This document shows, piece after piece, positions 1-8,628 of a stretch of 64,000 bases of DNA. Location of the stretch: positions 62,001-126,000 of the forward strand of contig NZ_LZHZ01000001.1 of assembly GCF_001667505.1 (NCBI RefSeq), read 5' to 3'. Below the pieces are notes generated by a model. It did no database searches and had not been told where the DNA came from. It saw nothing but the letters and a program-made list of their open reading frames with translations. The translations under genes and the position numbers were made by a program. Position 1 is the first letter of the stretch; the number at the start of each line of letters is the position of its first letter. This DNA comes from Mycobacterium sp. ACS1612. Its GTDB lineage: Bacteria; Actinomycetota; Actinomycetes; Mycobacteriales; Mycobacteriaceae.

Positions 1-408
<408 letters not shown>

Positions 409-450
409 TCACCCGTGATTACGGGGATCTCCGGGGCGGGACACGAGTGC

Positions 451-753
451 CTACTTGTTGACGACAGCCAGTACGTCGCGGGCCGACAGGATCAGGTACT
501 CCTCGCCGTTGTACTTGATCTCGGTGCCGCCGTACTTGCTGTAGATGACGACGTCGCCCTCGGAGACGTCCAGCGGAATCCGCTTCTCGCCGTCCTCATC
601 CCAGCGGCCCGGGCCAACTGCGACGACGGTGCCTTCTTGCGGCTTCTCCTTGGCGGTGTCGGGGATGACCAGACCGGACGCGGTCGTGGTCTCGGCCTCG
701 TTGGCCTGTACGAGGATCTTGTCCTCGAGTGGCTTGATGTTCACGCTCGCCAC
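451..753 (-). CDS. groES: 10 kDa co-chaperonin GroES
   Basis: A complete 100-residue GroES: it opens [14 protein letters not shown] and holds the mobile-loop region around residues 17-35 and the [13 protein letters not shown] segment. It caps the GroEL ring in the cytoplasm. The reading frame is open about 190 bases further upstream, but the GTG at 753 is preceded by a clear GGAGGG ribosome binding site and gives the standard family length, so I place the start there. It is the first gene of the groES-groEL1 unit, downstream of a CIRCE operator. Confidence 0.97.
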   Translation of the reverse strand: MASVNIKPLEDKILVQANEAETTTASGLVIPDTAKEKPQEGTVVAVGPGRWDEDGEKRIPLDVSEGDVVIYSKYGGTEIKYNGEEYLILSARDVLAVVNK

Positions 754-888
754 GATGGAGCCCTCCAGTAGTTCGGGTTGTTGATCCGGAGCCAACCCCC
801 GGATGCCAGCATTACAGGTGTTCGGCATGCGTCCGCGCCCTCGCGCCGTCGTCGCGGGTGCCGGAGCAGGGTTTGGCCGCGTGCCACC

Positions 889-921
889 TAGCACTCTATA
901 CAGGAGAGTGCTAGCACTCAA
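889..921 (-). promoter_or_regulatory. CIRCE operator and heat-shock promoter of groES-groEL1
   Basis: TAGCACTC (889-896), nine bases, GAGTGCTA (906-913) is a perfect CIRCE inverted repeat, the binding site of the HrcA repressor. A third half-site follows immediately, so 906-919 is itself a 14-bp palindrome (GAGTGCTAGCACTC). On the minus strand a TTGAGT -35-like hexamer (916-921) and a TATAGA -10-like hexamer (895-900) overlap the operator, so HrcA binding would block the promoter directly. Confidence 0.9.
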
Positions 922-934
922 GGTCCCCCCGGTA

Positions 935-1390
935 CTAACGGTCAAAGTCGCGGGGGTCGAACATCAGGTGGGCGGAGATGTCGCCGATCATCTCGACGTC
1001 GACCTGGCGCCCGGTGAAGTACCAACCGTCATCGTCGCAGGTGAAGGTGTCGAAATAGCGGCCGACCACGATCGGCTGCAGCGGCACGGTCTCGGTGTTC
1101 TGGACGACGCAGAAGGTCGACCTTGCGGTGGCTGTTCGCTCGTCGCTGATCTCGACAATCGGGTTGAGCACGAGGTGCCGGGTGCGCGGTGTGTTGCCGT
1201 GACTGGGATGGCGACGGGTCGTCGCGCCGAACAGCTTGGCGATGTCCTCGGCGCCCGACGTCGATGCCGACCTGGTGCCTGCGAAAGTTGCCCGGGCCAG
1301 CAACCGGCCCACACCGTCGAAGTCTCCTGCGTCGATCAGCTCGGCGTAACGATAGAGCAATTCGATGATGGCGAGCTTGTCCTCGATCAA
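935..1390 (-). CDS. SnoaL/NTF2-like protein
   Basis: A 151-residue protein of the SnoaL/NTF2-like fold (cone-shaped alpha+beta barrel). The N-terminal helix [27 protein letters not shown] is typical, followed by strands such as [11 protein letters not shown] and a final [11 protein letters not shown] segment. Members are small hydrolases, isomerases or ligand binders; the substrate cannot be told. The TTG at 1390 overlaps the tsaD stop (TTGA) and has GAAAGGA upstream, so translation is probably coupled to tsaD. It is the last gene of the alr-tsa transcription unit, ending just before the CIRCE region. Confidence 0.8.
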   Translation of the reverse strand: MIEDKLAIIELLYRYAELIDAGDFDGVGRLLARATFAGTRSASTSGAEDIAKLFGATTRRHPSHGNTPRTRHLVLNPIVEISDERTATARSTFCVVQNTETVPLQPIVVGRYFDTFTCDDDGWYFTGRQVDVEMIGDISAHLMFDPRDFDR

Positions 1391-2412
1391 GCCACTTGTC
1401 CTTTCACCACCGGTAGCCCTGGGTCGCTGGCCGCGTCGAGCGGCGACGGCGACGCCCCCGCCGCGATCAGATGCGCAGCGAACGACGCGATCATCGCACC
1501 GTTGTCGGTGCACAGCCGCGGTCGCGGGATCCGCAGCGTCAACCCGTTGGCTCCGCACCGCTGGTGGGCCAGCTCACGCAGTCGCGAGTTCGCGGCCACC
1601 CCGCCCGCGATCAGCAGCGTCGACACGTTCAGTTCTTTCGCCGCGCGCACCGCCTTGAGCGTCAGCACGTCGGCCACCGCCTCCTGGAAGCCGGCCGCCA
1701 CGTCGGCCTGCGGGGCGTCGGGGTGACTCTCCACATACCTCGCGACAGCGGTCTTCAGCCCCGAGAAACTGAACGCGTACGGGTCGTCGCGTGGCCCGGT
1801 CATGCCACGCGGGAACACGATAGCGTCGCGATCACCCGTGCGCGCCAGGTCGTCGAGCACCTTCCCGCCGGGATAACCAAGCCCGAGCAGCCGGGCGACC
1901 TTGTCGTACGCCTCCCCCGCGGCGTCGTCGACGGTGCTGCCGAGTTCGACGATCGGCTCGCCCAGCGACCGCACGTGCAGCAGGTTGGTGTGCCCGCCGG
2001 ACACCAGCAGACCAACGCTCTCCGGGAGCGGGCCGTGGTCGTAGACGTCGGCGGCGAGGTGACCGCCGAGATGGTTGACGGCGTAGAACGGCACCTGCCA
2101 CGCGGCCGAATAAGCCTTGGCCGCAGCCACTCCCACCAACAACGCGCCCGCCAGCCCAGGGCCGATGGTGGCGGCGACGATGTCCGGTTTGTTGATCTGC
2201 GCGGCCTGCAACGCGCGCCGCATGGTGGGACCGAGCGCCTCGAGGTGGGCGCGCGACGCGATCTCGGGCACGACGCCACCGAACCGGGCGTGTTCGTCGA
2301 CGCTGGACGCCACCTCGTCGGCGAGCAGCGTCACGGCGCCGTCCTCGTCGAGCCGCGCGATGCCGACACCCGTTTCGTCGCAGGAGCTTTCGATGGCCAG
2401 GATGGTCGTCAT
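1387..2412 (-). CDS. tsaD: tRNA N6-adenosine threonylcarbamoyltransferase TsaD
   Basis: A 341-residue Kae1/TsaD protein. It transfers threonylcarbamoyl from threonylcarbamoyl-AMP to A37 of tRNAs that read ANN codons, giving t6A, together with TsaB and TsaE. It opens [17 protein letters not shown]. The metal-binding histidines are in NHLGGH (H114, H118), and the ASKHA nucleotide-binding motifs include [10 protein letters not shown] and a C-terminal DNGAMIA. Its ATG overlaps the rimI stop (ATGA). All t6A partners except TsaC lie in this unit. Confidence 0.97.
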   Translation of the reverse strand: MTTILAIESSCDETGVGIARLDEDGAVTLLADEVASSVDEHARFGGVVPEIASRAHLEALGPTMRRALQAAQINKPDIVAATIGPGLAGALLVGVAAAKAYSAAWQVPFYAVNHLGGHLAADVYDHGPLPESVGLLVSGGHTNLLHVRSLGEPIVELGSTVDDAAGEAYDKVARLLGLGYPGGKVLDDLARTGDRDAIVFPRGMTGPRDDPYAFSFSGLKTAVARYVESHPDAPQADVAAGFQEAVADVLTLKAVRAAKELNVSTLLIAGGVAANSRLRELAHQRCGANGLTLRIPRPRLCTDNGAMIASFAAHLIAAGASPSPLDAASDPGLPVVKGQVA

Positions 2413-2861
2413 TGCGGATCCCGTCTCATGGTGTACGCGTCGGCGCCGCTGGCCCGGTAGTACCCCCGGCGCAGGCCGACGTTGACGAACCCCAGACTTT
2501 CGTACAGTGCGATAGCGGGCACGTTGTCCGTACGAACCTCCAGATAAATCTTTCCGTCCGACGCATAGTCGAGCAGCTCGGTCATCATTCGCCTGCCGAT
2601 GCCCTGGCCCTGATAGGCAGGGTCAACCCCGATGGTGTGAATCTCGTACTCGTAGGGCTTCTTTCGGCCGAGCCGCGAGATGCCGGCGTAACCCACGAGC
2701 TTCTGATCGACTCGCGCGGCCACATAGTGGATGTGCTTGGCGGCCAACTCGGCGAGGAACGCCCGAGCGGGCCATGGATCGTCGCCCTCGAACAGTTGCG
2801 CCTCCAACTCCGCGCACCGAGCCGCGTCGTCGCGAGTCAGCTGGGTGTAGACGACGTTCAC
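2409..2861 (-). CDS. rimI: Ribosomal-protein-alanine N-acetyltransferase RimI
   Basis: A 150-residue GNAT-family acetyltransferase. The acetyl-CoA motif [10 protein letters not shown] sits around residues 86-95 and the [13 protein letters not shown] segment near 115. RimI acetylates protein N-termini, classically ribosomal protein S18. The frame is open far upstream, but GTG at 2861 overlaps the tsaB stop (GTGA) and gives the normal family length. It lies between tsaB and tsaD, a common actinobacterial arrangement. Confidence 0.93.
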   Translation of the reverse strand: MNVVYTQLTRDDAARCAELEAQLFEGDDPWPARAFLAELAAKHIHYVAARVDQKLVGYAGISRLGRKKPYEYEIHTIGVDPAYQGQGIGRRMMTELLDYASDGKIYLEVRTDNVPAIALYESLGFVNVGLRRGYYRASGADAYTMRRDPQ

Positions 2862-3439
2862 TTGGTCACCACCGACGGTTTGGCATCGGGGCGGCGCAGG
2901 TACAGCGGCACCAACGGCGCAGGCTCGGCCGCCCAGTCGGCGACCGCGCGCACCAGGCCCGACACGGTCGGATACACCGGCGGGCGGGTCAATTCCTGTT
3001 CCGCGCCGGGCACATCGGCGGGCGCGTTGACGGCAGGGCCCTCGACACGGACACCGTCGTGGAAGCGCGCCCAATAGATCTCCCGGCGACGGGCATCGGT
3101 GACGACGAGCGCGTCCCCCGCGGTGAAAACACCGATCGCGTCGAGACTGCACACACCGTGGACCGGTATACCCAACGCGTGACCGTATGCCGCCGCCGTC
3201 GCCATGCCGACCCGCAGCCCGGTGAAAGGACCTGGGCCGCAACCGACGACCACGGCATCGAGATCGGCTACGGTCAGGCCCGCATCGGCCAGCGCGCCGA
3301 GCACGTTGGGCGTCAACTGCTCGGCGTGCGCCCTGGCGTCGACGGTGACGCGTTCGCCGAGGACATGCACTCCGTCAAGCCGGACCACCCCCGCGGTCAC
3401 CGCGGGCGTGGCCGTGTCGATGGCCAGGATGATGGTCAC
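2858..3439 (-). CDS. tsaB: t6A biosynthesis protein TsaB
   Basis: A 193-residue TsaB, the inactive ASKHA paralogue that scaffolds TsaD and TsaE in t6A synthesis. The N-terminus VTIILAIDTATPAVTAG and the GCGPGPFTGLRVG segment near residue 70 are characteristic. GTG at 3439 has GGAG six bases upstream and overlaps the tsaE stop (GTGA). A TTG four codons earlier (3451) is possible but has no better ribosome site. Confidence 0.95.
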   Translation of the reverse strand: MTIILAIDTATPAVTAGVVRLDGVHVLGERVTVDARAHAEQLTPNVLGALADAGLTVADLDAVVVGCGPGPFTGLRVGMATAAAYGHALGIPVHGVCSLDAIGVFTAGDALVVTDARRREIYWARFHDGVRVEGPAVNAPADVPGAEQELTRPPVYPTVSGLVRAVADWAAEPAPLVPLYLRRPDAKPSVVTK

Positions 3440-3903
3440 TGCCGGCTCCAATGCCAGATCGCGGTCCGCACTTCGGTGTCGGCTCCACGCTCGAGCCGAA
3501 TGTCGAGGTGGCTGTCCGAGAGCCGTTCCGCCAGGCCCTCACCCCACTCGACCACGACTACGGCGTCGTCGAGATCGGTGTCGAGGTCCAGCGAATCGAG
3601 TTCGGCGAGCAGGTCGACGGAGCCGTGGTCGAGCAACCGGTACAGGTCGACGTGAATCATCGCAGGCGCGCCGGCTTTCCGGGCGCGGTGCACCCGCGCG
3701 AGCACGAACGTCGGCGAGATCACCGGTCCTTCGGTGTCCAGCGCCTTGGCGATGCCCTTGGCCAACACCGTTTTTCCCGCCCCCAGCGGGCCGGAGAGCA
3801 CCACGACGTCGCCTGCCCGAAGCTCACTGCCGAGTCGCGCGCCCAGCGCGATGGTGTCGTCGGCGGTGGCGAGTTCAGCGGTGCCAGAGGTGCGCTCAGC
3901 CAT
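3436..3903 (-). CDS. tsaE: t6A biosynthesis ATPase TsaE
   Basis: A 155-residue P-loop ATPase with Walker A GPLGAGKT (residues 38-45), ISPTFVLARVH and the Walker B-like HVDLYRL segment, plus the VVEWGEGL motif, all standard for TsaE. It drives turnover of the TsaB-TsaD complex. Its start overlaps the end of the preceding alpha/beta hydrolase gene by eight bases, and its stop overlaps the tsaB start, so the unit is translationally coupled. Confidence 0.95.
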   Translation of the reverse strand: MAERTSGTAELATADDTIALGARLGSELRAGDVVVLSGPLGAGKTVLAKGIAKALDTEGPVISPTFVLARVHRARKAGAPAMIHVDLYRLLDHGSVDLLAELDSLDLDTDLDDAVVVVEWGEGLAERLSDSHLDIRLERGADTEVRTAIWHWSRQ

Positions 3904-5017
3904 GGTTGCGCACCCGCTCTCGGACGCGGCGGGTGAGCGCGACCAACTTGGACGGGGTGGCCCGCTCGACCAGCCTCACCAGACCGTCGTCGATCGCCTC
4001 CGGCTGCTCGAGCTGCACCAGATGCCCTGCGCCGCCGACGATCACCAGCTCGGACTTGGGCAACGCGGCCGCCATGTGCTGCGAATACTCCATCGGCGTG
4101 AGCAGGTCGCGGTCACCGCAGGCGATCAGTGTGGGCACCTTCACCAGTGTCGCCAGCCCCGCCGTCTCGTCGTGGACTTCCAGCGCATGCAGGAACTCGA
4201 CAAGGGTGGCGATCGGAGTGTCGTGCATCATCTTCTCGGAGAACGCGACGACGCTCGGGCTGATCTTCTCGTCACCGTAGGAGGCGGCCCGCAGGATGGG
4301 GGCGATCACCGACTTGGCGGCACCGCGGGTGCGGTGCACCGTTTTCGGCGCGTAGCGCACGGCGAACCGAGCCGCCTCGAGGGCGGGATTCTTCAGGATT
4401 TCACCGAGCGGTGACCGCGAAACCCCTTCAGCGGCAGAGGCGATGATCGCGGCACCGACCACCCGCGTCGGGTAGCGATGCGGAAACTGCCTGGCGTGCG
4501 ACAGCACGGTCATCCCGCCCATCGAGTGTCCGACCAGCACCACCGGCCCCCGCGGTGCCATCACGGCCAGCACGGTTTCCAGGTCTCGGCCCAGTTGTTC
4601 GACGGTGTAGGACTCGGGTGACGCCTGACCCGAATGGCCGTGGCCGCGCTGGTCGTAGAACACCATGCGGACTTGGCGGCCCCACTGCTCGGCCAGTCGT
4701 GCGCGCTGAAAGTAGAACGCGCCCATCCGCAGACAGAAACCGTGTGCGAAGACGACCGTCACGAACGCGTCCTCCGGGCCGACTTCACGCACCGCGAGGT
4801 CCACGCCGTCGGGAGTGGTGACGATGTGGCTGCGGTCGGCCTCGAGTAGTTCAAAGTCCTCGTTCTCGTAGGGATCGTCGGTGCTCAAGCGCCGGCGCAG
4901 CGACCTGGCGACGGACACGCCCGCCGCGGTGCCGACCGCTGTCAACCCCGCGGTACCCGCCAGCCACGGCGCCGGAGACCGTCGGCGGCGTGGCGGCGTG
5001 ATTTCGTTGTCAGTCAA
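3896..5017 (-). CDS. Alpha/beta hydrolase with N-terminal membrane anchor
   Basis: A 373-residue alpha/beta hydrolase. The nucleophile elbow GHSMGG places Ser at 165. The oxyanion segment [12 protein letters not shown] is near 90-100, the acid is likely the Asp of CGDRDLLTP and the base the His of [11 protein letters not shown]. An Arg-rich start followed by [20 protein letters not shown] suggests a single N-terminal membrane segment. The start is TTG at 5017, overlapping the alr stop (TTGA). The substrate is unknown. It sits between alr and tsaE, which I recall as adjacent in M. tuberculosis, so it may be a lineage-specific presence or a loss there. Confidence 0.85.
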   Translation of the reverse strand: MTDNEITPPRRRRSPAPWLAGTAGLTAVGTAAGVSVARSLRRRLSTDDPYENEDFELLEADRSHIVTTPDGVDLAVREVGPEDAFVTVVFAHGFCLRMGAFYFQRARLAEQWGRQVRMVFYDQRGHGHSGQASPESYTVEQLGRDLETVLAVMAPRGPVVLVGHSMGGMTVLSHARQFPHRYPTRVVGAAIIASAAEGVSRSPLGEILKNPALEAARFAVRYAPKTVHRTRGAAKSVIAPILRAASYGDEKISPSVVAFSEKMMHDTPIATLVEFLHALEVHDETAGLATLVKVPTLIACGDRDLLTPMEYSQHMAAALPKSELVIVGGAGHLVQLEQPEAIDDGLVRLVERATPSKLVALTRRVRERVRNHG

Positions 5018-6192
5018 CGACTTTGGCCCGCCGCTCCGCGATATGTCCGGGTGACCCTGCCGCGGGGACTGGTGACCACTTCGTAGTTGATGGTGCCGAG
5101 CAGGTCTGCCCAGTCCTGGGCGGTCGGTTCACCATGGGTGCCGGGCCCGAACAGAATCGCGTCGTCCCCCTCGGCGACGTCGACGTCGCCGGGACCGAGA
5201 TCGACCACGAACTGATCCATGCAGATGCGGCCGACGTTGCGCCGCAGTCGACCGTTGATCAACACGTCGATGCGTCCGCTCAACGTCCGAAACACCCCGT
5301 CGGCGTATCCGATCGGCAGTAGCGCCACCGTGGTGTCGCACTCCGCGACCCAGGTGTGGCCGTAGGACACCCCATCGCCGGTGCGCACCGAGCGGACCAG
5401 TGCGACAGGGCATTTCAGCGTCATGGCTGGCAGCAGACCCATATCGCCACGCTCGGGGATTGGCGTCTGGCCGTACACCGCGATGCCGGGCCGGACCATG
5501 TCGAACGCCAGGTCAGGTCGGGTCAGCGCGGCCGGCGAGTTGGACAGGTGCACGAGCTCGTAGCGCACCCCCTGCTCCTTGGCCTGCGCGACCATGCCGG
5601 TGAGCCGTTGCGCCTGTACGTCGTTGAAGGGGTTGTCCGGATCGTCACCGTGGGCGAGGTGCGACATGATGCCCCGCAGCCGGGCCGCGCCGTCGGCCTG
5701 TGCGCGACGAAGTATCGGCAACATCTCGAGATACTCCGCACCGCTGGCGCCGTTGCGACTCAGGCCGGTGTCGACCTTGACGGTGACGGTCGCCGTGTGG
5801 CCGGTTCGCTGTGCGGCGTCGAGAAGGTCTTCGAGTTGGCGCACCGAGGACACGGCGATCTCGACGTCGGCCTGCAGCGCGGGACCGAAGTCGGCGCCCG
5901 GCCTGTGCAGCCACGCCAAGACCGGGCCGGAGATGCCGTCGCGGCGCAGCGCCAACGCCTCCTCGATGGTGGCCACGCCAAGGTGGGTGGCGCCCGCGGC
6001 CAGGGCGGCGCGCGCGACCTGGGTGGCGCCGTGTCCATAGCCGTCGGCCTTGACGACCACCATGACCTGGGCCGATCCCGCGCGTTCCCGCAGCAGACGG
6101 ACGTTGTGAGCGATCGCGCCGAGGTCGACGACGGCCTCGGCGGCCGCAGTCGGACTCGTCGAAAGCTCGGTCGTCTGGGTCATCGTCGCCAT
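5014..6192 (-). CDS. alr: Alanine racemase
   Basis: A 392-residue PLP-dependent fold-III racemase that makes D-alanine for peptidoglycan. The PLP lysine is in [11 protein letters not shown] (K48). The catalytic tyrosine is in [10 protein letters not shown] in the C-terminal half, and [13 protein letters not shown] is typical. The frame is open upstream, but conserved sequence begins near [11 protein letters not shown], so I place the start at ATG 6192; a second ATG at 6183 is nearly as good and neither has a strong ribosome site. It is the first gene of the alr-hydrolase-tsa unit, divergent from the manganese exporter. Confidence 0.95.
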   Translation of the reverse strand: MATMTQTTELSTSPTAAAEAVVDLGAIAHNVRLLRERAGSAQVMVVVKADGYGHGATQVARAALAAGATHLGVATIEEALALRRDGISGPVLAWLHRPGADFGPALQADVEIAVSSVRQLEDLLDAAQRTGHTATVTVKVDTGLSRNGASGAEYLEMLPILRRAQADGAARLRGIMSHLAHGDDPDNPFNDVQAQRLTGMVAQAKEQGVRYELVHLSNSPAALTRPDLAFDMVRPGIAVYGQTPIPERGDMGLLPAMTLKCPVALVRSVRTGDGVSYGHTWVAECDTTVALLPIGYADGVFRTLSGRIDVLINGRLRRNVGRICMDQFVVDLGPGDVDVAEGDDAILFGPGTHGEPTAQDWADLLGTINYEVVTSPRGRVTRTYRGAAGQSR

Positions 6193-6247
6193 TGTCCCAG
6201 ACCCGGGGCTCCGGCCGTCGCGGCCGGGCTGACAACGAAATAAGGGT

Positions 6248-6285
6248 ACCCAAACTTTTCTTCGTCGTAACCCAAACTTATTGGG
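6248..6285. promoter_or_regulatory. Repeated ACCCAAACTT element between alr and the Mn-exporter leader
   Basis: ACCCAAACTT occurs at 6248-6257 and again at 6270-6279, two helical turns apart. The second copy is the left arm of CCCAA-N5-TTGGG (6271-6285). It lies in the divergent promoter region, about 60 bases from the alr start and upstream of the riboswitch. It could be a repressor site for either gene; which protein binds is unknown. Confidence 0.35.
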
Positions 6286-6349
6286 CCAGAACGACTTTCG
6301 AATCGGCCGAGTTGCATCGACCTCCGTGCCATGCGTAGCATGGCGGCAA

Positions 6350-6453
6350 CGAAGGGGAGTAGCCCCGAATCGGGTGATCGACATACTGGCTTGCGGCTTC
6401 GGCTCAGGCCCGGTCACCCGGACCGGCACCACAACCGGTGGGCGAGACCTTCG
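6350..6453 (+). promoter_or_regulatory. yybP-ykoY manganese riboswitch aptamer
   Basis: The three diagnostic conserved blocks of the yybP-ykoY Mn2+ riboswitch are present in order: GGGGAGTAGC (6354-6363), GACATAC (6380-6386) and GCGAGACCTTC (6442-6452). P1 closes perfectly as CGAAGG (6350-6355) with CCTTCG (6448-6453). A short P2 hairpin CCC-GAATC-GGG follows the first block, and a GC-rich arm fills the middle. The family senses Mn2+ and commonly precedes exporters of the MntP, TerC or UPF0016 type, and a UPF0016 gene follows here at 6533. Confidence 0.9.
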
Positions 6454-6456
6454 GCC

Positions 6457-6504
6457 GGATGACCGTTTCGGTTGTCGGCCGGAGGCATCTCCCAATTCCT
6501 CCGG
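6457..6504 (+). promoter_or_regulatory. Expression platform of the Mn riboswitch
   Basis: Two hairpins lie between the aptamer and the exporter start. One is formed around GATGACCG-TTT-CGGTTGTC. The second is a perfect 7-bp stem CCGGAGG (6479-6485) / CCTCCGG (6498-6504). No U-tract follows, so a Rho-independent terminator is unlikely. The CCTCC strand could instead pair with the exporter ribosome site GAGGAG (6521-6526), which would make this a translational switch. The pairing is inferred by eye. Confidence 0.5.
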
Positions 6505-6532
6505 ACGCCAGCCACCGACCGAGGAGTTGTTG

Positions 6533-7237
6533 GTGTTCGCCGCCGTGCTCTTGAGCTTCGCCGTCATCTTCGTCGCGGAGTTGGGCGACAAGTCCCAGCT
6601 GATGGCGATGACGTTCGCGCTGCGTCACCGCTGGTGGGTGGTGCTTGCCGGAATCACCGCCGCCACCACGGCGGTGCACCTGATTTCCGTCGCGGTCGGC
6701 CACTATCTCGGCGCGGCGTTGCCGACGCATCTGCTGGGCCTGCTGGGCGGCGTGGCATTCGTCCTGTTCGGGTTGTGGACACTGCGCGGGGATCGCCTGT
6801 CCGATGACGAGGCCACCCGCGCCCAGCGGTCCACCGCGCCGGCGTTCTTCGCGGTCACGTCGGCGTTCCTGCTCGCCGAGTTGGGCGACAAGACCATGTT
6901 GGCGACCGTGACGCTCGCCGCGGACCACGACTGGGTGGGCGTGTGGATCGGCTCCACCCTCGGCATGGTGGCCGCAGACGCGCTCGCCATCGTGGTCGGC
7001 GCGCTGGCGGGCAAACACCTTCCCGAGCGGGCCATCCAGCTCGCGGCGGCCGGTTTGTTCCTGTTCTTCGGCGCCTACCTGCTTCTCGAGGGCGTGTTCC
7101 AAACGGCCTCAGCACCGGTGATCGGCGGCATTGCCCTCGTCGTCGTCGCGGCGGCGGCGGCCGCGATGTTCGCGTTGCCGCCGCGTTGGCGGCCTGCGGT
7201 GATGCGCCCCCGGCCCGCGGAGACCGTCGAGGTTTAG
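6533..7237 (+). CDS. UPF0016/TMEM165-GDT1 family cation (Mn2+) exporter
   Basis: A 234-residue membrane protein with the two family signature motifs ELGDKS (residues 16-21) and ELGDKT (about 116-121), each in the first helix of a three-helix repeat, giving about six membrane segments. The family exports Mn2+ (MneA-type) or exchanges Ca2+/Mn2+ for protons. GTG at 6533 has GAGGAG six bases upstream; the long open frame before it holds the riboswitch and is not coding. Control by the upstream Mn riboswitch supports a role in manganese detoxification. Its stop overlaps the end of convergent gadB. Confidence 0.93.
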   Translation: MFAAVLLSFAVIFVAELGDKSQLMAMTFALRHRWWVVLAGITAATTAVHLISVAVGHYLGAALPTHLLGLLGGVAFVLFGLWTLRGDRLSDDEATRAQRSTAPAFFAVTSAFLLAELGDKTMLATVTLAADHDWVGVWIGSTLGMVAADALAIVVGALAGKHLPERAIQLAAAGLFLFFGAYLLLEGVFQTASAPVIGGIALVVVAAAAAAMFALPPRWRPAVMRPRPAETVEV

Positions 7238-8616
7238 TGCGCGAACGGCTGCACCTCGTCGAAGTGGCCACCGGGCTTGAGCTCGTCGAGGTGGTTGAGC
7301 GCGGTGGTCATGTCGTCGTGCAGCGCCCTGGCCAGGTCGGCGGAGAAGCCCTCCCGGACCACGATGCGCAACATCGTGATGTCCTCCGCGCCCGTCGGCA
7401 TGGTGTAGGCGGGCACCTGCCAGCCATAGGCGCGCAGCGTGTGCGAGACGTCGAACTCGGTGTAGCCGAAGTCCCCGGCCAGCCGGAAGCTGACCACCGG
7501 AATCGCCGAACCGTCGGAGACCACCTCGAAGTGCTTACTCGCGCGCAGTTGATCGCCCAGCCAGCGTGCGGTGGTCGACAGGCAGCTCATCACCTGGCTG
7601 TAACCCTCCCGACCGAGCCGGAGGAAGTTGTAGTACTGGCCGACCACCTGGTTGCCCGGCCGGGAGAAGTTCAGCGTGAACGTCGGCATGTCACCGCCGA
7701 GATAGTTGACCCGGAACACCAGGTCCTCTGGCAGATACTCCTTGCTGCGCCACACCACGAAGCCGATGCCCGGGTAGGTCAGCCCGTACTTGTGTCCGCT
7801 GACGTTGATCGAGACCACCCGCGGCAGCCGGAAATCCCACTCCAGATCGGGGTGCACGAACGGCACCACGAAACCGCCGCTGGCCGCGTCGACGTGCACC
7901 GGGATGTCGCTACTGCCGTCGGCTGCGAGTTTGTCCAGCTCAGCGCAGATCTCGGCGATCGGCTCCAGTTCACCGGTGAACGTGGTGCCCAGGATCGCCA
8001 CGACGCCGATGGTGTCCTCGTCGACGTTGTCCAGCACCTGTTCGGGAGTGATCACGTAGCGGTCTTCGGCCATCGGCAGATACCGCGGCTCGACGTCGAA
8101 GTAGCGGCAGAACTTCTCCCACACCACCTGCACGTTGGCGCCCATCACCAGATTCGGTGTGCGGCCCTTCCAGTCCTTGCCGACGCGTTCGCGCCACCGC
8201 CACTTCATCGCCAGGCCCGCGAGCATCACCGCCTCACTGGATCCGATGGTCGACACCCCCACCGCGCTCGACGGGTCGTCGTCACGCAGATCTTCGGCGT
8301 GGAACAGGTCGGCCACCATGCAGACGCAGCGCTGCTCGATGGCGGCGGTGGCCGGGTACTCGTCCTTGTCGATCATGTTCTTGTCGAACGTCTCGGCCAT
8401 CAGCCGCTCGGCTTGAGGGTCCATCCAGGTGGTGACGAACGTCGCGAGGTTGAGCCTGCTGCTGCCGTCGAGCATCAGCTCGTCGTGGATGAAGCGGTAT
8501 GCCGCATCGGGATCCATCGCGTCGTCGGGCAGCCGTAGCGACGGCACCGGCGCCATCGCCAGCCGCCCGGTGTAGGCGGGGGTGATGCTTGGGGCGTGAG
8601 TCAGCTTGCGCGGCAT
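7234..8616 (-). CDS. gadB: Glutamate decarboxylase
   Basis: A 460-residue group II PLP decarboxylase. The PLP lysine is in VSGHKYGL (about residue 275), with HVDAASGGF before it and the GSSEAVMLAGLA segment in the N-terminal half. It converts glutamate to GABA and consumes a proton, usually linked to acid resistance or a GABA shunt. ATG at 8616 has GAAAGGA upstream. It starts 12 bases after nnr stops, so both are probably one transcript. It overlaps the convergent exporter gene by four bases. Confidence 0.95.
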   Translation of the reverse strand: MPRKLTHAPSITPAYTGRLAMAPVPSLRLPDDAMDPDAAYRFIHDELMLDGSSRLNLATFVTTWMDPQAERLMAETFDKNMIDKDEYPATAAIEQRCVCMVADLFHAEDLRDDDPSSAVGVSTIGSSEAVMLAGLAMKWRWRERVGKDWKGRTPNLVMGANVQVVWEKFCRYFDVEPRYLPMAEDRYVITPEQVLDNVDEDTIGVVAILGTTFTGELEPIAEICAELDKLAADGSSDIPVHVDAASGGFVVPFVHPDLEWDFRLPRVVSINVSGHKYGLTYPGIGFVVWRSKEYLPEDLVFRVNYLGGDMPTFTLNFSRPGNQVVGQYYNFLRLGREGYSQVMSCLSTTARWLGDQLRASKHFEVVSDGSAIPVVSFRLAGDFGYTEFDVSHTLRAYGWQVPAYTMPTGAEDITMLRIVVREGFSADLARALHDDMTTALNHLDELKPGGHFDEVQPFAH

Positions 8617-8628
8617 GGCAAGTCCTTT

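Noticed and set aside
803..1726. Long plus-strand open frames opposite groES, tsaD, alr, eccC4 and other genes
   Set aside because: They are antisense shadows of well-identified genes, a normal effect of high GC content.
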